64,000 nt of DNA from Pelagomonas calceolata. Lineage: Eukaryota > Sar > Pelagophyceae > Pelagomonadales > Pelagomonadaceae. The stretch spans positions 2,074,501 to 2,138,500 of the forward strand of contig CAKKNE010000002.1 in assembly GCA_918797485.1 (NCBI GenBank), read 5' to 3'. The notes beneath the pieces are model-generated. The model searched no databases. It was not told the origin of the DNA and saw only the letters and a list, made by a program, of their open reading frames with translations. Numbering within the stretch: the first letter of the stretch is position 1; every line of letters begins with the position of its first letter. Positions 57,701 through 64,000 of this stretch are shown piece by piece. The position numbers were made by a program, and so were the translations under genes.

Positions 57701-58829
57701 GCGCCAGGTGTCCGACGACGAGTCCGGCACCGTTACTCCGGCGACGCCGTCGCGAGGTGGTCGCATTGCTGCTCTAGCGGCGGCCTTCGAGCGCGGTAAA
57801 TCTGGGTCGACGCCGCCGCCGTCGCCCGGGCGAAGGGCGTCCATAACCTCGGACGAGGGGTTGAGCGCGACGGACCGGAGTTTGCTGGATCGGGCCCTGG
57901 TCTTAGCCGTGCGGTTACGGGACGCGGACGCCGTTGATAGATTACTAGCGGCGGGCGCCGACGCTCTTGCCCCCGTCTCGGCGTCGTCGCCGGAGACGGC
58001 GCTCTGGAAGTCGTGTGCTGCGCCCGACCTCGCTACTCTGAGAGCTCTTGTGGCGCACGCGGGCGACGGCTTCGACGTGAACGTGGCCCACGGCGTGGTA
58101 CGGGCGACGCCATTATGTGTCCTGGCGGCGTCGGGCGACGCCGACGCCTGCGCCATCCTGTTAGATGCGGGCGCGGACGCATCAATCAGAGACGCGCGCG
58201 GCCGCGGGCCGCTCTGGCACGCGGCGCACCGGGGCCACGGGAATGTGATTCGGTGCCTCGCGACGCGCCTCGAGAACGAAAGAGGTAGCGATGTCGTGCG
58301 GAGTGTGGTAGATGCGCGGGACTGCGACGGCATCACGCCCCTGCACGCCGCGGCTAGAGTGGGTGCGAGGGCGGCCCTCGCCGCTCTCCTGGAGGCCGGC
58401 GCCGACGCCACGATAAAGTGCGAGCAGGGCCGGACACCTAGGCAGCTCGCTATTTTAGCCCAGCACAAGGACGCGGCGGCGCAGCTCGACGCCATGTCGC
58501 TCGCGATCGTCGATGGCGACTACGCCGAGTGCATCAGACTGGCGCGCAACGGCAACTGGCCCCTGGACTGGACGGCGGGCGCCGACGACGTCGAGGGCTA
58601 CGAGGACGACGACGACGTGGGGGAGGCGCCGGCGCCGGCGCCGGCTCCCCAAACGCCCGAGAAGGACGACGCGCCGGCGCCGCCGACGTACGAGCCGTAC
58701 GTACGCGGCGCCGCGGACGTGGATGACGACGCCGACGCCGGCGGCGACGACGATGCCGACGTGCGGCCGCCGACGCCTCCCGACGACGACGCGGCGCGGT
58801 CGCAGAACTCGCAGGACTTCGCGTACTAG
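51717..58829 (+). CDS. Giant ankyrin repeat protein with N-terminal PH-like region
   Basis: 2370 residues in one frame. Residues about 15-145 (CVFTREGSMMNNGRWVKVAA, RPFVLAVSNFKGGKD, RRRLLDFLTREAGDAWFDLL) have the strand-then-final-helix pattern of a PH domain. The rest consists of tens of ankyrin repeats (for example TALMTALSHGHVRVAHALVA, TPLHAAARVGARAALAALLE), in blocks separated by acidic or Ser/Pro loops. The C terminus is acidic (EDDDDVGEAPAPAPAP). PH plus ankyrins suggests a membrane-associated scaffold. There is no kinase, channel or protease domain. Repeat units mix very GC-rich codons with clusters of TTA, AGA and GCT, producing sharp local GC swings inside the gene. Length makes an assembly collapse or undetected frame error possible, but no break is visible. 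Confidence 0.8.
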   Translation: MGRGAGPLLDDDDEDVALRRSGLACVFTREGSMMNNGRWVKVAADLENLTLRLDNRALAGSTRSRSSEVYNKEMQIHRGTKVERAPQPSRPFVLAVSNFKGGKDRRRLLDFLTREAGDAWFDLLYKVATTDLNTLLEPLMEARDKRRDAVQLEEALAARPARVEDALEALRRGRLPADFVARDASGRAVTALLAAARAGRADIVEALVALGARPDGPPLPVVADRRPSSPDRRLERQRSGGSGSGKEVSDAPPPPSSEDGVPTVEETPLLGATRADRHDAAAALLRAGADPTLGDARGAKETPLLCCARRGSAEIARALLRALAGRAAAAADDARRLKLLCHVDRRFGLHPETALEAAAVAGHAAVVVALCAGAECKGENGQVHVCRADATLRNPSGRTAMHLACDRGRATVVAPLAAAGADPDALDPDGLAPLSMAAQHGHVACVAALLQRDATAPLDPQLLQGADAERAGRLVVATDALRVALGADTFDAKGAADLAKAVRAEIKAGELPRTAGAALANFPADVAQAAGRRDSALLRCCDAGDGAGADLWLTLGADVNHADHGIERRTPLMACAARGDTQLASALLATGRCAVDAVDGKGCTALIRAAEASASCRADPVRQAAARRVADLLLEHGADPLAVDAKGRSPLSLAAADARDHRLVARMLAFPKVHADFAHGDDEATVLMLASALPEASSVLRTLLGAPDLAADSGLKNMRGRRKSAATCARADLRRKDARGRTALFYAAEADRAENVELLLSLGRRASSTATDRGDVLDQMLDVDERDAAGQTALRVATAAGARGAVGALLRFGASASDAERAALQSEDDEEQLVKSPGPPLPTIPETAAPIARTLGRFRAAVANGDDNLVLRYVARGNYDVDEPTSAEDGARTALIVACALGNAAGAARLLDAGADANGRDASRRTPLLAAARSGALIDATAKRRGDATDRSLAELLLDAGADATAADGLRRETALHVVCGSMEDILFIGGARRRREAAALLLERGADPEAVDAAGRTPLLLASGEWPPCDTADYLVEAPATPNDSTPTTPTVSKKSGPQDLSELITKSHSKLASHNLVVTGDDTKPADHSTCEAPHADAVLEALLVRAASVDLDRRHNLKANRKTGAPARVATALGEACVAGRIVAVKALLRAGAGPDAPADGRDRTALALAAMSGRAQVARRLCEAGAELARAPHADGGRTALHHAAARAHPAAVAVLLRAGAPSFARDLRGRTPLDGCGVTGEQDVEVIVAGPEAPERAAPDPMRIRSVGSGGGDDLGRPFEDRAAACANRLLALRFAVDCGDFRKVSDLVASGAFSLEHGAGPRALEKAAKLGDAEGVDIICDAYPGGAPPPAVAAAALDAAAAGRRAYAAAALFRRGCRPAADGKAAAALAALAVDVGNDELLRLALDAGADAAAPTTGLPVDDSTPKSSFLSELSTAQKRIRGDESEEEVPPLSAAEQRDYYATALWAARSAGAPTSDLVGDPREAQTPLSALSRAAAAPRPRGPRALGVLLDGTPRAAQALRRALRNASQGSDVSPLHAAAAADAVDALATLVRAWRRECATDPGRDNAGAFARDGGKRTPLHVACALGAYDAAATLVALHAGDEAARKALLAAEDARGQRPLHRAARANDGAVASLLLGAGADSEATDDAGRTARDACAIGAASAARRLDAMRRAVRDGDFDKALRLVARGCFPISSSTREGDTVLTRAAAAGRGDVVDAAIALGAGQIAESTTTIPENAAAPVVSTGALVSPARPDRVGPEVLQALGAAAKARQLQAAERLLASDPNVRPREHDAAPLLRVAVARRRHALAELLLVRGVEPLAPCAPVARARAGGDVLPKGDCRVADNATSQIEVSDPEPTTPFLVAVESGDLAAVRVFLDQHNAIFDVDQVARDGSTALMTALSHGHVRVAHALVAAGADVTATDARGRTALERACFDHEALKADLRTVAAACDRADYLAQRKAVKAALDEDARDSEIESSQEEPRQVSDDESGTVTPATPSRGGRIAALAAAFERGKSGSTPPPSPGRRASITSDEGLSATDRSLLDRALVLAVRLRDADAVDRLLAAGADALAPVSASSPETALWKSCAAPDLATLRALVAHAGDGFDVNVAHGVVRATPLCVLAASGDADACAILLDAGADASIRDARGRGPLWHAAHRGHGNVIRCLATRLENERGSDVVRSVVDARDCDGITPLHAAARVGARAALAALLEAGADATIKCEQGRTPRQLAILAQHKDAAAQLDAMSLAIVDGDYAECIRLARNGNWPLDWTAGADDVEGYEDDDDVGEAPAPAPAPQTPEKDDAPAPPTYEPYVRGAADVDDDADAGGDDDADVRPPTPPDDDAARSQNSQDFAY

Positions 58830-58873
58830 TTGGCAGCTTCTTGGCCGTCGTAAAATCTGGATTTTGCTCATAG

Positions 58874-60550
58874 TTATCCTAGCACCGCCGCAGCCAACGC
58901 CACGAGCAACCGGTCCTGCTGCGCGCCGTCGAGGCCGTGCGCCGCCGCCGCCGCGTCGACGAGCGCGGGCAGATCGTCCCCGTCCGACGCGGCGAGGCGC
59001 ACACGCACAAATCCCAAATCGACGTCGACGTCGCGTTTCGGAGGCGGCGGTCGCGCGCTTAGGACGACCTCCTCTCGCTTCGGAGGAGGTGGAGGCGGTG
59101 GTGGCGGCGGCGGGCGCTCGCTCTGCGGCGGCTTCGCGCGCGCGACCGGCGTGACGGACTCGCGCCGCTTCGCGTTCGGAGTGAAGGTGCACTCGTCAGC
59201 TTCTCGCCGGTTGCGCTCGACGCGCTTCTCCGCGACGATTGATTGGGCCCGCGCCGCCTTGACGCGCGCCGCGTCAGTAAATGAGAGCCCATCAGCGCCG
59301 GCCCGCGCGTTGGCGCGCGCCGCGAGCGCCTCCCGCTGCGCCTTTGGCGTGGCGAACGACGGCGCGAAGGGGAGCACGGTTTCAGCTAGCTTTTCCTGTC
59401 GGCGCGCCTCGGCCCGCGCCTTGGCTAGCGCGGCGCCGTGACGCACGGCCGCAACGGCGAACGCCGCCGCGGGACCCGTCCGCTGCGCGACGAGGCGCCG
59501 CGCCAACGCCGCCGCCGCGACGGTCTCCTTGGCAGCGTCGAGCTCTGCAGCCGCCCAGACCGCCCACGCGGCGCGCTCGCCCCAGGCGCCCTCGTCGTCG
59601 CACGAACCGCCCCCTAAATCTGGTCCCACGGCGCCCCATCTCCGATAGGCCAGACAGAGAAAGGCGACATCGCTCTGCGCCACGATGCCCGCGACCGCCG
59701 CGGCTTCTCCGGCGTCGCCGTCGTCGCGGGCCCGGCACGCCGCGACGAGCGCGCGCTCCAAGGATGCGGCATCGGCGGCGCGGCGCGCGCGCGCGACCCT
59801 CTGGCGCGGCGACGGTTGTTTCGGTGTTGGTGCCATTTTCACCGGCGCGGGCCGGCGCGGCGTCGTCTTCGCGGGCGACAGTCTCGTCGCGGAGGCCTCG
59901 AGCGTCGGCGTCGAGACTGACGTCGGCGACGGGTCGAGCCGCGGGGTCAGCGCTGGCTCGTCGCGCGTCGGCTTGGGCGAGGTCGGTCGCCAGCGCGCCG
60001 TGAGGCGCGGCGTGAAGAGGGGCGCGCCCGCCTCGTCGTGCGTGGCCGCGCGCTTGCGCCTCGCGTCGAGCGCGGCTCGCCGCGACGCGGCGTCGCGGTG
60101 CAGGCGATCCGTCGTCCGCGCCGCCGCGCGGGCTTTGACGGGCTGCGGCGACCGCGCGGGCGGCGCCGGCTCGCCGGAGAAGATGCCGTCGAACTGGCGC
60201 TTCAGCGCTCGCTCGTCGAGCGGCGGCGTCTTGGGCACCGGAACCTCGTCGACGGTCGGCGCGCGGCGCGGTGCGGGCCGCGGCCGCTTGGGCACCGGCG
60301 GCTTGCGCCTCACTACGACCGCGGGTCGCGCGGCCGGCTCGGGTCGGGTCCGCACGCGCGGGACCGGCGGCTTGCGCTGAACCACAACCGCCGGTCGCGT
60401 GGCCGCGGCGGTCCACTTCGGGCCTTCGGCCTCGCGGTCGGGTGGCTTCGCGGCGGTCCAAATGATCCCGCTGCTGCCCTGTTGCGCCTTGGGGTCACTT
60501 TTATGCAGCCCAGATTTGCATTGTTGCGTGTCGTACCAAGACGTGACCAT
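58874..60550 (-). CDS. Low-complexity basic protein, unknown
   Basis: 558 residues, alanine/arginine/proline-rich. The N-terminal third contains repeats of PAVVV(Q/R)RKPPVP and short FTPRLTARW and LTPRLDP segments; the centre (about 250-400) is predicted helical (SLERALVAACRARDDGDAGE, AWAVWAAAELDAAKETV); EADECTFTPNAKR recalls the 'FTPxxN' motif of axoneme-associated coiled-coil proteins. An eleven-proline run sits near residue 480. No family is assigned. The long open frame in GC-rich DNA is weak evidence by itself, but the clear start and position between two strong genes favour a real gene. Stop lies 44 bp from the convergent ankyrin gene stop. Confidence 0.55.
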   Translation of the reverse strand: MVTSWYDTQQCKSGLHKSDPKAQQGSSGIIWTAAKPPDREAEGPKWTAAATRPAVVVQRKPPVPRVRTRPEPAARPAVVVRRKPPVPKRPRPAPRRAPTVDEVPVPKTPPLDERALKRQFDGIFSGEPAPPARSPQPVKARAAARTTDRLHRDAASRRAALDARRKRAATHDEAGAPLFTPRLTARWRPTSPKPTRDEPALTPRLDPSPTSVSTPTLEASATRLSPAKTTPRRPAPVKMAPTPKQPSPRQRVARARRAADAASLERALVAACRARDDGDAGEAAAVAGIVAQSDVAFLCLAYRRWGAVGPDLGGGSCDDEGAWGERAAWAVWAAAELDAAKETVAAAALARRLVAQRTGPAAAFAVAAVRHGAALAKARAEARRQEKLAETVLPFAPSFATPKAQREALAARANARAGADGLSFTDAARVKAARAQSIVAEKRVERNRREADECTFTPNAKRRESVTPVARAKPPQSERPPPPPPPPPPPKREEVVLSARPPPPKRDVDVDLGFVRVRLAASDGDDLPALVDAAAAAHGLDGAQQDRLLVALAAAVLG

Positions 60551-60736
60551 GGCTGAGTCGTTTTGGCTCCTCCCTTTTATCTACACTATCATTGCTCTTG
60601 TAGCGCGCGACGCGCGAGGCTCGTCCAGCGCGCGCGGGCCGCTCTGCGACCCGCGGAATAGCAGCCGTTCAAGGCGACGCAACGAGACGTCGCGCAGCGC
60701 ATACTAGGAATCTTAGACGAAAACACAAAAGCCGCT

Positions 60737-60760
60737 GCTAGCGGCCTGTAAGACACTAGG
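60737..60760 (-). promoter_or_regulatory. Recurrent 5' palindromic motif, copy 13
   Basis: Minus-strand reading: CCTAGTGTCTTACAGG, C, CGCTAGC; about 60 bp before the SulP gene start and within a divergent promoter. Flanking bases extend the inverted repeat (GCTGC on both sides). Confidence 0.65.
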
Positions 60761-60821
60761 CAGCCCCTGGCTCGAGCCTGCACAAGCGGTCCGCAGCGCT
60801 GCCGAGAAGTCTTGCAACGGC

Positions 60822-62144
60822 ATGCATGCGCGATGGCTAGCAGCCACACTGGCATGCAGTGCTACCGCACTGGTCGCACCGCGCCCTGCACTGCAGTTAC
60901 GCATGGCTGCAGCATCGGAGGAGCCGCCGCCACAGCCTACACTAGCTGCTGAAACGCTTTCCGGCATCAACGTAGCCTTCTCATTGCTCTCAAAGGCGGT
61001 TGCGTGCAGTGCGATCGTGGGCGTCGACCCGCTGGCGGGCCTCTGGTCATCAGTGGCGCTGGGCGGCGCCAGTCTCGTCGGCGGCATGCGCCCTGGCGTG
61101 ATCGCAGGCTCGGCGGCAGTGGTGGCCGTGCCACTGGGTGCATTTGCAGCGACGCACGGCACGGCATTGGTCCCGCTCGTGGTCTTGCTGGCTGCATTGC
61201 TGGAGGGCATAGCCGGCGCGCTGGGCCTCGCGCGGGCCGTGGATCTCGTTTCTGCCGAGGTCCTCGCCGGCTTCCTCAACGCTCTCGGTGCGGCTCTACT
61301 GATGTCGCAGGTTTCCACACTGGCTGCGTCGCCGTACGCGGCCGGAGTCGCGGGCCTCTGCGTGGTACTCACGCGCCTCCTACCGTCCAAGCCTGTGCCC
61401 TCCTCCCTGATAGGGCTATTCGTCGCTTCCGCGGTCGGCTCCGCATTCGGCCTGGACAGCCTCGCGGCGACGGCGGACCCGGCAGCCTTCGCCGGCGGAC
61501 TCGCAGCGCTCCCGACGCCGCCAGACCTGGCACCGCTCCTGAACGCAGACGCCGTTGCAGTGGCACTCCCAGCGGCGTGCGGGATCGCGTTCATATCCAT
61601 ACTGGAGACTTTACTTGCGGCGCGCGTAGTGGATGATAACAGATGCGAGGAGCTGTGCACGTTCTTTTACGATGAGAATGATGAAATCGTACTCGAGGGT
61701 GGACAAGGACCGCTCGACGTCCCGACGAGTAGTGTCTTGGCCCTGTCGTTAGGCAACGCGGTCTCAGCGGCGACTGGCGGCTTCGGCGGGTGCGGTCTAG
61801 TTCCTCAAACGGTCTTGAATCTACAGTCTGGCGGTGCCGGAACTGCGTCCGTCGCTGCCTACGCGTCGTCGATGGCGCTCTTCGGCCTCGTTTTGGCGCC
61901 GGCCGTCGGACAGATTTCCGCTGCGGCGCTCGCCGGTGTGTTGGTGAGCGTCTCCATCGACACTATACAGTGGCGGCCGACGCTCGAAACAGTGCGTGCG
62001 GCACTTGAGGACGACGACGACGCGCGACGACGACTCGTCGTGCTCGTCGTGACAGCGGTCCTCTGCTACGAGGTCGGCTTCGCCGCCGGAATAGTCGCTG
62101 GTGTGGCGCTGGACAAGGCGCCATCAATGCGACGTGTGTACTAA
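60822..62144 (+). CDS. SulP (SLC26) family anion transporter without STAS domain, probably plastid-targeted
   Basis: 440 residues. About ten or more membrane helices. AETLSGINVAFSLLSKAVAC is the SulP entry helix region, SSVALGGASLVGGMRPGVIAG resembles the family's GxRPGxxxG turn, SAEVLAGFLNALGAALLMSQ matches the later signature, and GFGGCGLVPQTVLNLQSGG is the conserved NxxGGxGxxPQ segment. Family members carry sulfate, bicarbonate or other anions; BicA of cyanobacteria is the bicarbonate example. The usual C-terminal STAS domain is missing: the protein ends soon after the last helices. The leader (MHARWLAATLACSATALVAP, then RPALQLR) has a signal-like core and an ALVAP sequence near the expected ASAFAP-type cleavage site of stramenopile plastid proteins. 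Plastid envelope transport of sulfate or bicarbonate is inference. Confidence 0.8.
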   Translation: MHARWLAATLACSATALVAPRPALQLRMAAASEEPPPQPTLAAETLSGINVAFSLLSKAVACSAIVGVDPLAGLWSSVALGGASLVGGMRPGVIAGSAAVVAVPLGAFAATHGTALVPLVVLLAALLEGIAGALGLARAVDLVSAEVLAGFLNALGAALLMSQVSTLAASPYAAGVAGLCVVLTRLLPSKPVPSSLIGLFVASAVGSAFGLDSLAATADPAAFAGGLAALPTPPDLAPLLNADAVAVALPAACGIAFISILETLLAARVVDDNRCEELCTFFYDENDEIVLEGGQGPLDVPTSSVLALSLGNAVSAATGGFGGCGLVPQTVLNLQSGGAGTASVAAYASSMALFGLVLAPAVGQISAAALAGVLVSVSIDTIQWRPTLETVRAALEDDDDARRRLVVLVVTAVLCYEVGFAAGIVAGVALDKAPSMRRVY

Positions 62145-62163
62145 GTCTATATTGTTGTGCTAT

Positions 62164-63975
62164 TTACGCCTCCGCCGCGTCGAGTTGCCCCCGCGCCCTT
62201 GCAACGAACCCGACGAATTCGGAGTATGACACAGTCGCGCCGTCGGGGTCCTTGGCGAAGGCATCAATAACAACCTTCTCGCACTCGGCCCGCGTCATAT
62301 TCTCAAAGGCCGCTCCCAAGCCCTTCAGGCCCTCCAGTAGTTCGTCGACGGTGAGCTTGCCGCTCTTGGAGACGTCCCAGTTGTCGAACGCCGTCCTTAA
62401 CGGATTGCCGCCGTCCTCGTAGAGTTTTAAAACTTTGCCGACGCGGAGCGAGGCCTCGGACAAGGGTACCGTTTCGGGCGCCTCCTTCGTCTCCTCGTCG
62501 GCCGGCGGCACCCAGCCCGCCGCGGCGAGCTGCTCGCAGCCGCGCCGGGCGAAGGCGAGGAACTCGTCGTACGACACGACGCCGTCTCCATCCAACTCAA
62601 AGTCCTCTATACATTCATCAACATCTTCCGAACTCAAGTCGCCGAAGGTATCACCCAAGCCCTGCAGCGCCGCGTGGAGCTCCGCGACGGCGAGGTGGCC
62701 GTCGTCATTGGTATCGAACTGGCCAAAGGCCTTCTTCAGGTCACCGCCGCCGGACTCAAAGGTCACGAGGAGCTTGGCCAGCTTGAGCGACGTCTTGGCC
62801 TTGAAGGGTTGTAGCTGCGGCGGCGCGGCGGCTGGCTCGGCGGCCGGTTCGGCAGCTTCGGGCGCCGCGGGAGGCGCCTCTGGCTCGGCGGGTGCCTCAG
62901 GCTCGGCGGGCGCGGCCGTTTCGGGCTCGGCCGGTGCCTCCGGCTCGGCAGGCGACGCAGCGGGCGCCTCGGCGGCCGGTTCGGGCTCGGCGGGCGTCTC
63001 GGCCTTGGCCGCGGACACCACGACGCGCGCCGGCTTGGCCGCGGAGACCACGACGCGCGGCGCCGGCGCCGCCGCGGGCGCGTCGTCGGCGTCGTCGTCG
63101 TCGAAGGTCTCGACCGTCACGTCGGCGAGCGCCGCCGGCGCGTTCATCGGCGCCGCGTCCAGGGCCAGGATCCGGCCGTTGCCTCCATTCGCTTTCCACG
63201 CATCTACCAAAACGCGTTCGCCCGCGGAGCCCACGGGGTTGTGGCGCAGGTCGAGGCGCTGAGGGGGCGTTCTCAAAGCCTGTGCCAAGTATTGGGCGCA
63301 GGCGTCGTCGAGGCCGTTGTAGGACAGGTCGACGGAGCGGAAGGCCACGACGGCGTCGAGCAGTTTTCTGCCGTTGACCGAGGTATTACCGTCGAAGCGC
63401 AGGCCGCACGCCGACAGGCCGAGCGTGACCTCGTCATAAGTTGAAAGCGTCTCACACAAATCCGCGAGCGCGGCGACGCCCGCTTTAGGTGGTGTGCTCA
63501 CCAGCGGGTTCTCATCCAACAATAAAGTGAGCTTGCCCGCGCGGCCTCGGAGCGCCTCGGAGAGTGCCCGGACGCCCTCGGGGCCGATGCGATTCCCGCT
63601 CAAATCGATGAGCGTCAAAGGGTTCGCTTCGATGAGCGACGCGAGCCGCGCGCAGCCTCGATCAGCCACGCGGCAGTGCGCGACGGTGAGCTCCCGCAGC
63701 GAAGATGAAGAAGCCAGTTCCGTCGCGACGTGCGACGCTCCTACATTGCCCAACGACGCGGCCTCAATCCTTAACTCCTCGAGCTCGGGCTTGGCCCGCA
63801 GATGGGCTGTTAACGAATCGCTTGGTCCATCGAGACACGCGAGGACGACGGACTTGGGCCCGTCTCTGGCCAACGGTCCACTCGGTGTCGCCGGCTCGTC
63901 GGCCGTTGATGGTGGAGTTTGGATTTCATCGGGCGGCTCGTTGTAGGCTTTTTGCGGGCCGCAGCAGTTGCCCAT
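62164..63975 (-). CDS. Leucine-rich-repeat / EF-hand protein with acylation signal
   Basis: 603 residues. MGNCCG at the N terminus is a strong N-myristoylation plus palmitoylation signal, so it should attach to membranes. Residues about 55-275 are ribonuclease-inhibitor-type LRRs (LTLIDLSGNRIGPEGVRALS, SVDLSYNGLDDACAQYLAQA). A proline/alanine/glutamate-rich linker follows (repeats of EPEAPAEPE). The C-terminal 185 residues hold four EF-hands: FDTNDDGHLAVAEL, FELDGDGVVSYDEF, WDVSKSGKLTVDEL (poor ligands) and FAKDPDGATVSYSEF (one residue long). Two loops look able to bind calcium. A membrane-bound calcium-responsive adaptor is a fair inference. Convergent with the SulP gene, stops 19 bp apart. 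Confidence 0.85.
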   Translation of the reverse strand: MGNCCGPQKAYNEPPDEIQTPPSTADEPATPSGPLARDGPKSVVLACLDGPSDSLTAHLRAKPELEELRIEAASLGNVGASHVATELASSSSLRELTVAHCRVADRGCARLASLIEANPLTLIDLSGNRIGPEGVRALSEALRGRAGKLTLLLDENPLVSTPPKAGVAALADLCETLSTYDEVTLGLSACGLRFDGNTSVNGRKLLDAVVAFRSVDLSYNGLDDACAQYLAQALRTPPQRLDLRHNPVGSAGERVLVDAWKANGGNGRILALDAAPMNAPAALADVTVETFDDDDADDAPAAAPAPRVVVSAAKPARVVVSAAKAETPAEPEPAAEAPAASPAEPEAPAEPETAAPAEPEAPAEPEAPPAAPEAAEPAAEPAAAPPQLQPFKAKTSLKLAKLLVTFESGGGDLKKAFGQFDTNDDGHLAVAELHAALQGLGDTFGDLSSEDVDECIEDFELDGDGVVSYDEFLAFARRGCEQLAAAGWVPPADEETKEAPETVPLSEASLRVGKVLKLYEDGGNPLRTAFDNWDVSKSGKLTVDELLEGLKGLGAAFENMTRAECEKVVIDAFAKDPDGATVSYSEFVGFVARARGQLDAAEA

Positions 63976-64000
63976 CCTTGCTTATTTGCACCTGGCAGCC

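Noticed and set aside
51717-58829. Shorter overlapping frames on the minus strand of the ankyrin gene (for example 56117-57400)
   Set aside because: They mirror the GC-rich repeat codons and have no independent domain; they are shadows.

Overview
The window looks like nuclear DNA of a GC-rich, gene-dense photosynthetic stramenopile, most likely a pelagophyte of the Aureococcus type. This is inferred from four things. Genes are long, mostly intronless, GC-rich and tightly packed on both strands. Protein families are eukaryotic (GCN5-like acetyltransferase, Bub1-like kinase, DNA polymerase iota, prefoldin 2, MORN, kelch, ankyrin, IQ, AP2). Plastid-type proteins are nuclear encoded (sigma-70 factor, MenA, a SulP transporter with a bipartite-looking leader). 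The introns I can detect have transposon-like ends, as reported for introner elements of Aureococcus and Micromonas. No rRNA, tRNA, CRISPR or bacterial operon was seen.

Layout. 1-5.3 kb: 3' part of a carotenoid-desaturase-like flavoprotein, then a GCN5-type acetyltransferase fused to NUMOD1-like, PHD, Tudor-like and Myb modules. 5.4-8 kb: AlgH-like protein and NAD kinase, convergent. 8-18.4 kb: a 2070-residue IQ/ankyrin scaffold, a 1.3 kb gene-free stretch with inverted repeats, an EF-hand protein and an ankyrin-WW protein. 18.4-29 kb: MYND/Mss51-like protein, prefoldin 2, secreted cysteine-rich protein, MenA, kelch-MORN protein, LYR-ApaG fusion, small membrane protein, AP2 factor. 29-41.5 kb: SAP-repeat kinase, then a run of secretory-pathway genes (four glycosyltransferase-like proteins and an aldo-keto reductase). 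41.5-43.3 kb: an AT-richer stretch without a convincing gene. 43.3-51.2 kb: methyltransferase, SAP protein, an ambiguous small locus, DNA polymerase iota, plastid sigma factor, another glycosyltransferase-like protein. 51.7-64 kb: a 2370-residue ankyrin protein, a low-complexity protein, a plastid-type SulP transporter and an LRR/EF-hand protein.

Two recurrent elements stand out. (1) Seven complete introns plus one half element fit one model: an element ending in CACACAG (or a close variant) is flanked by 8-bp target-site copies. In every intron the upstream copy starts with GT and serves as the donor, the element's last AG is the acceptor, and splicing keeps the frame. No other kind of intron was found. 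(2) Thirteen copies of a short near-palindromic motif (GCTAGTGTCTTACA, a few bases, CGCTAGC) lie close to gene starts, often between divergent genes. I do not recognise it. It is the best candidate here for an undescribed regulatory element.

Convergent genes are extremely close (spacers of about 3 to 74 bp), so regulatory space is mostly confined to the 5' gaps where the motif sits.
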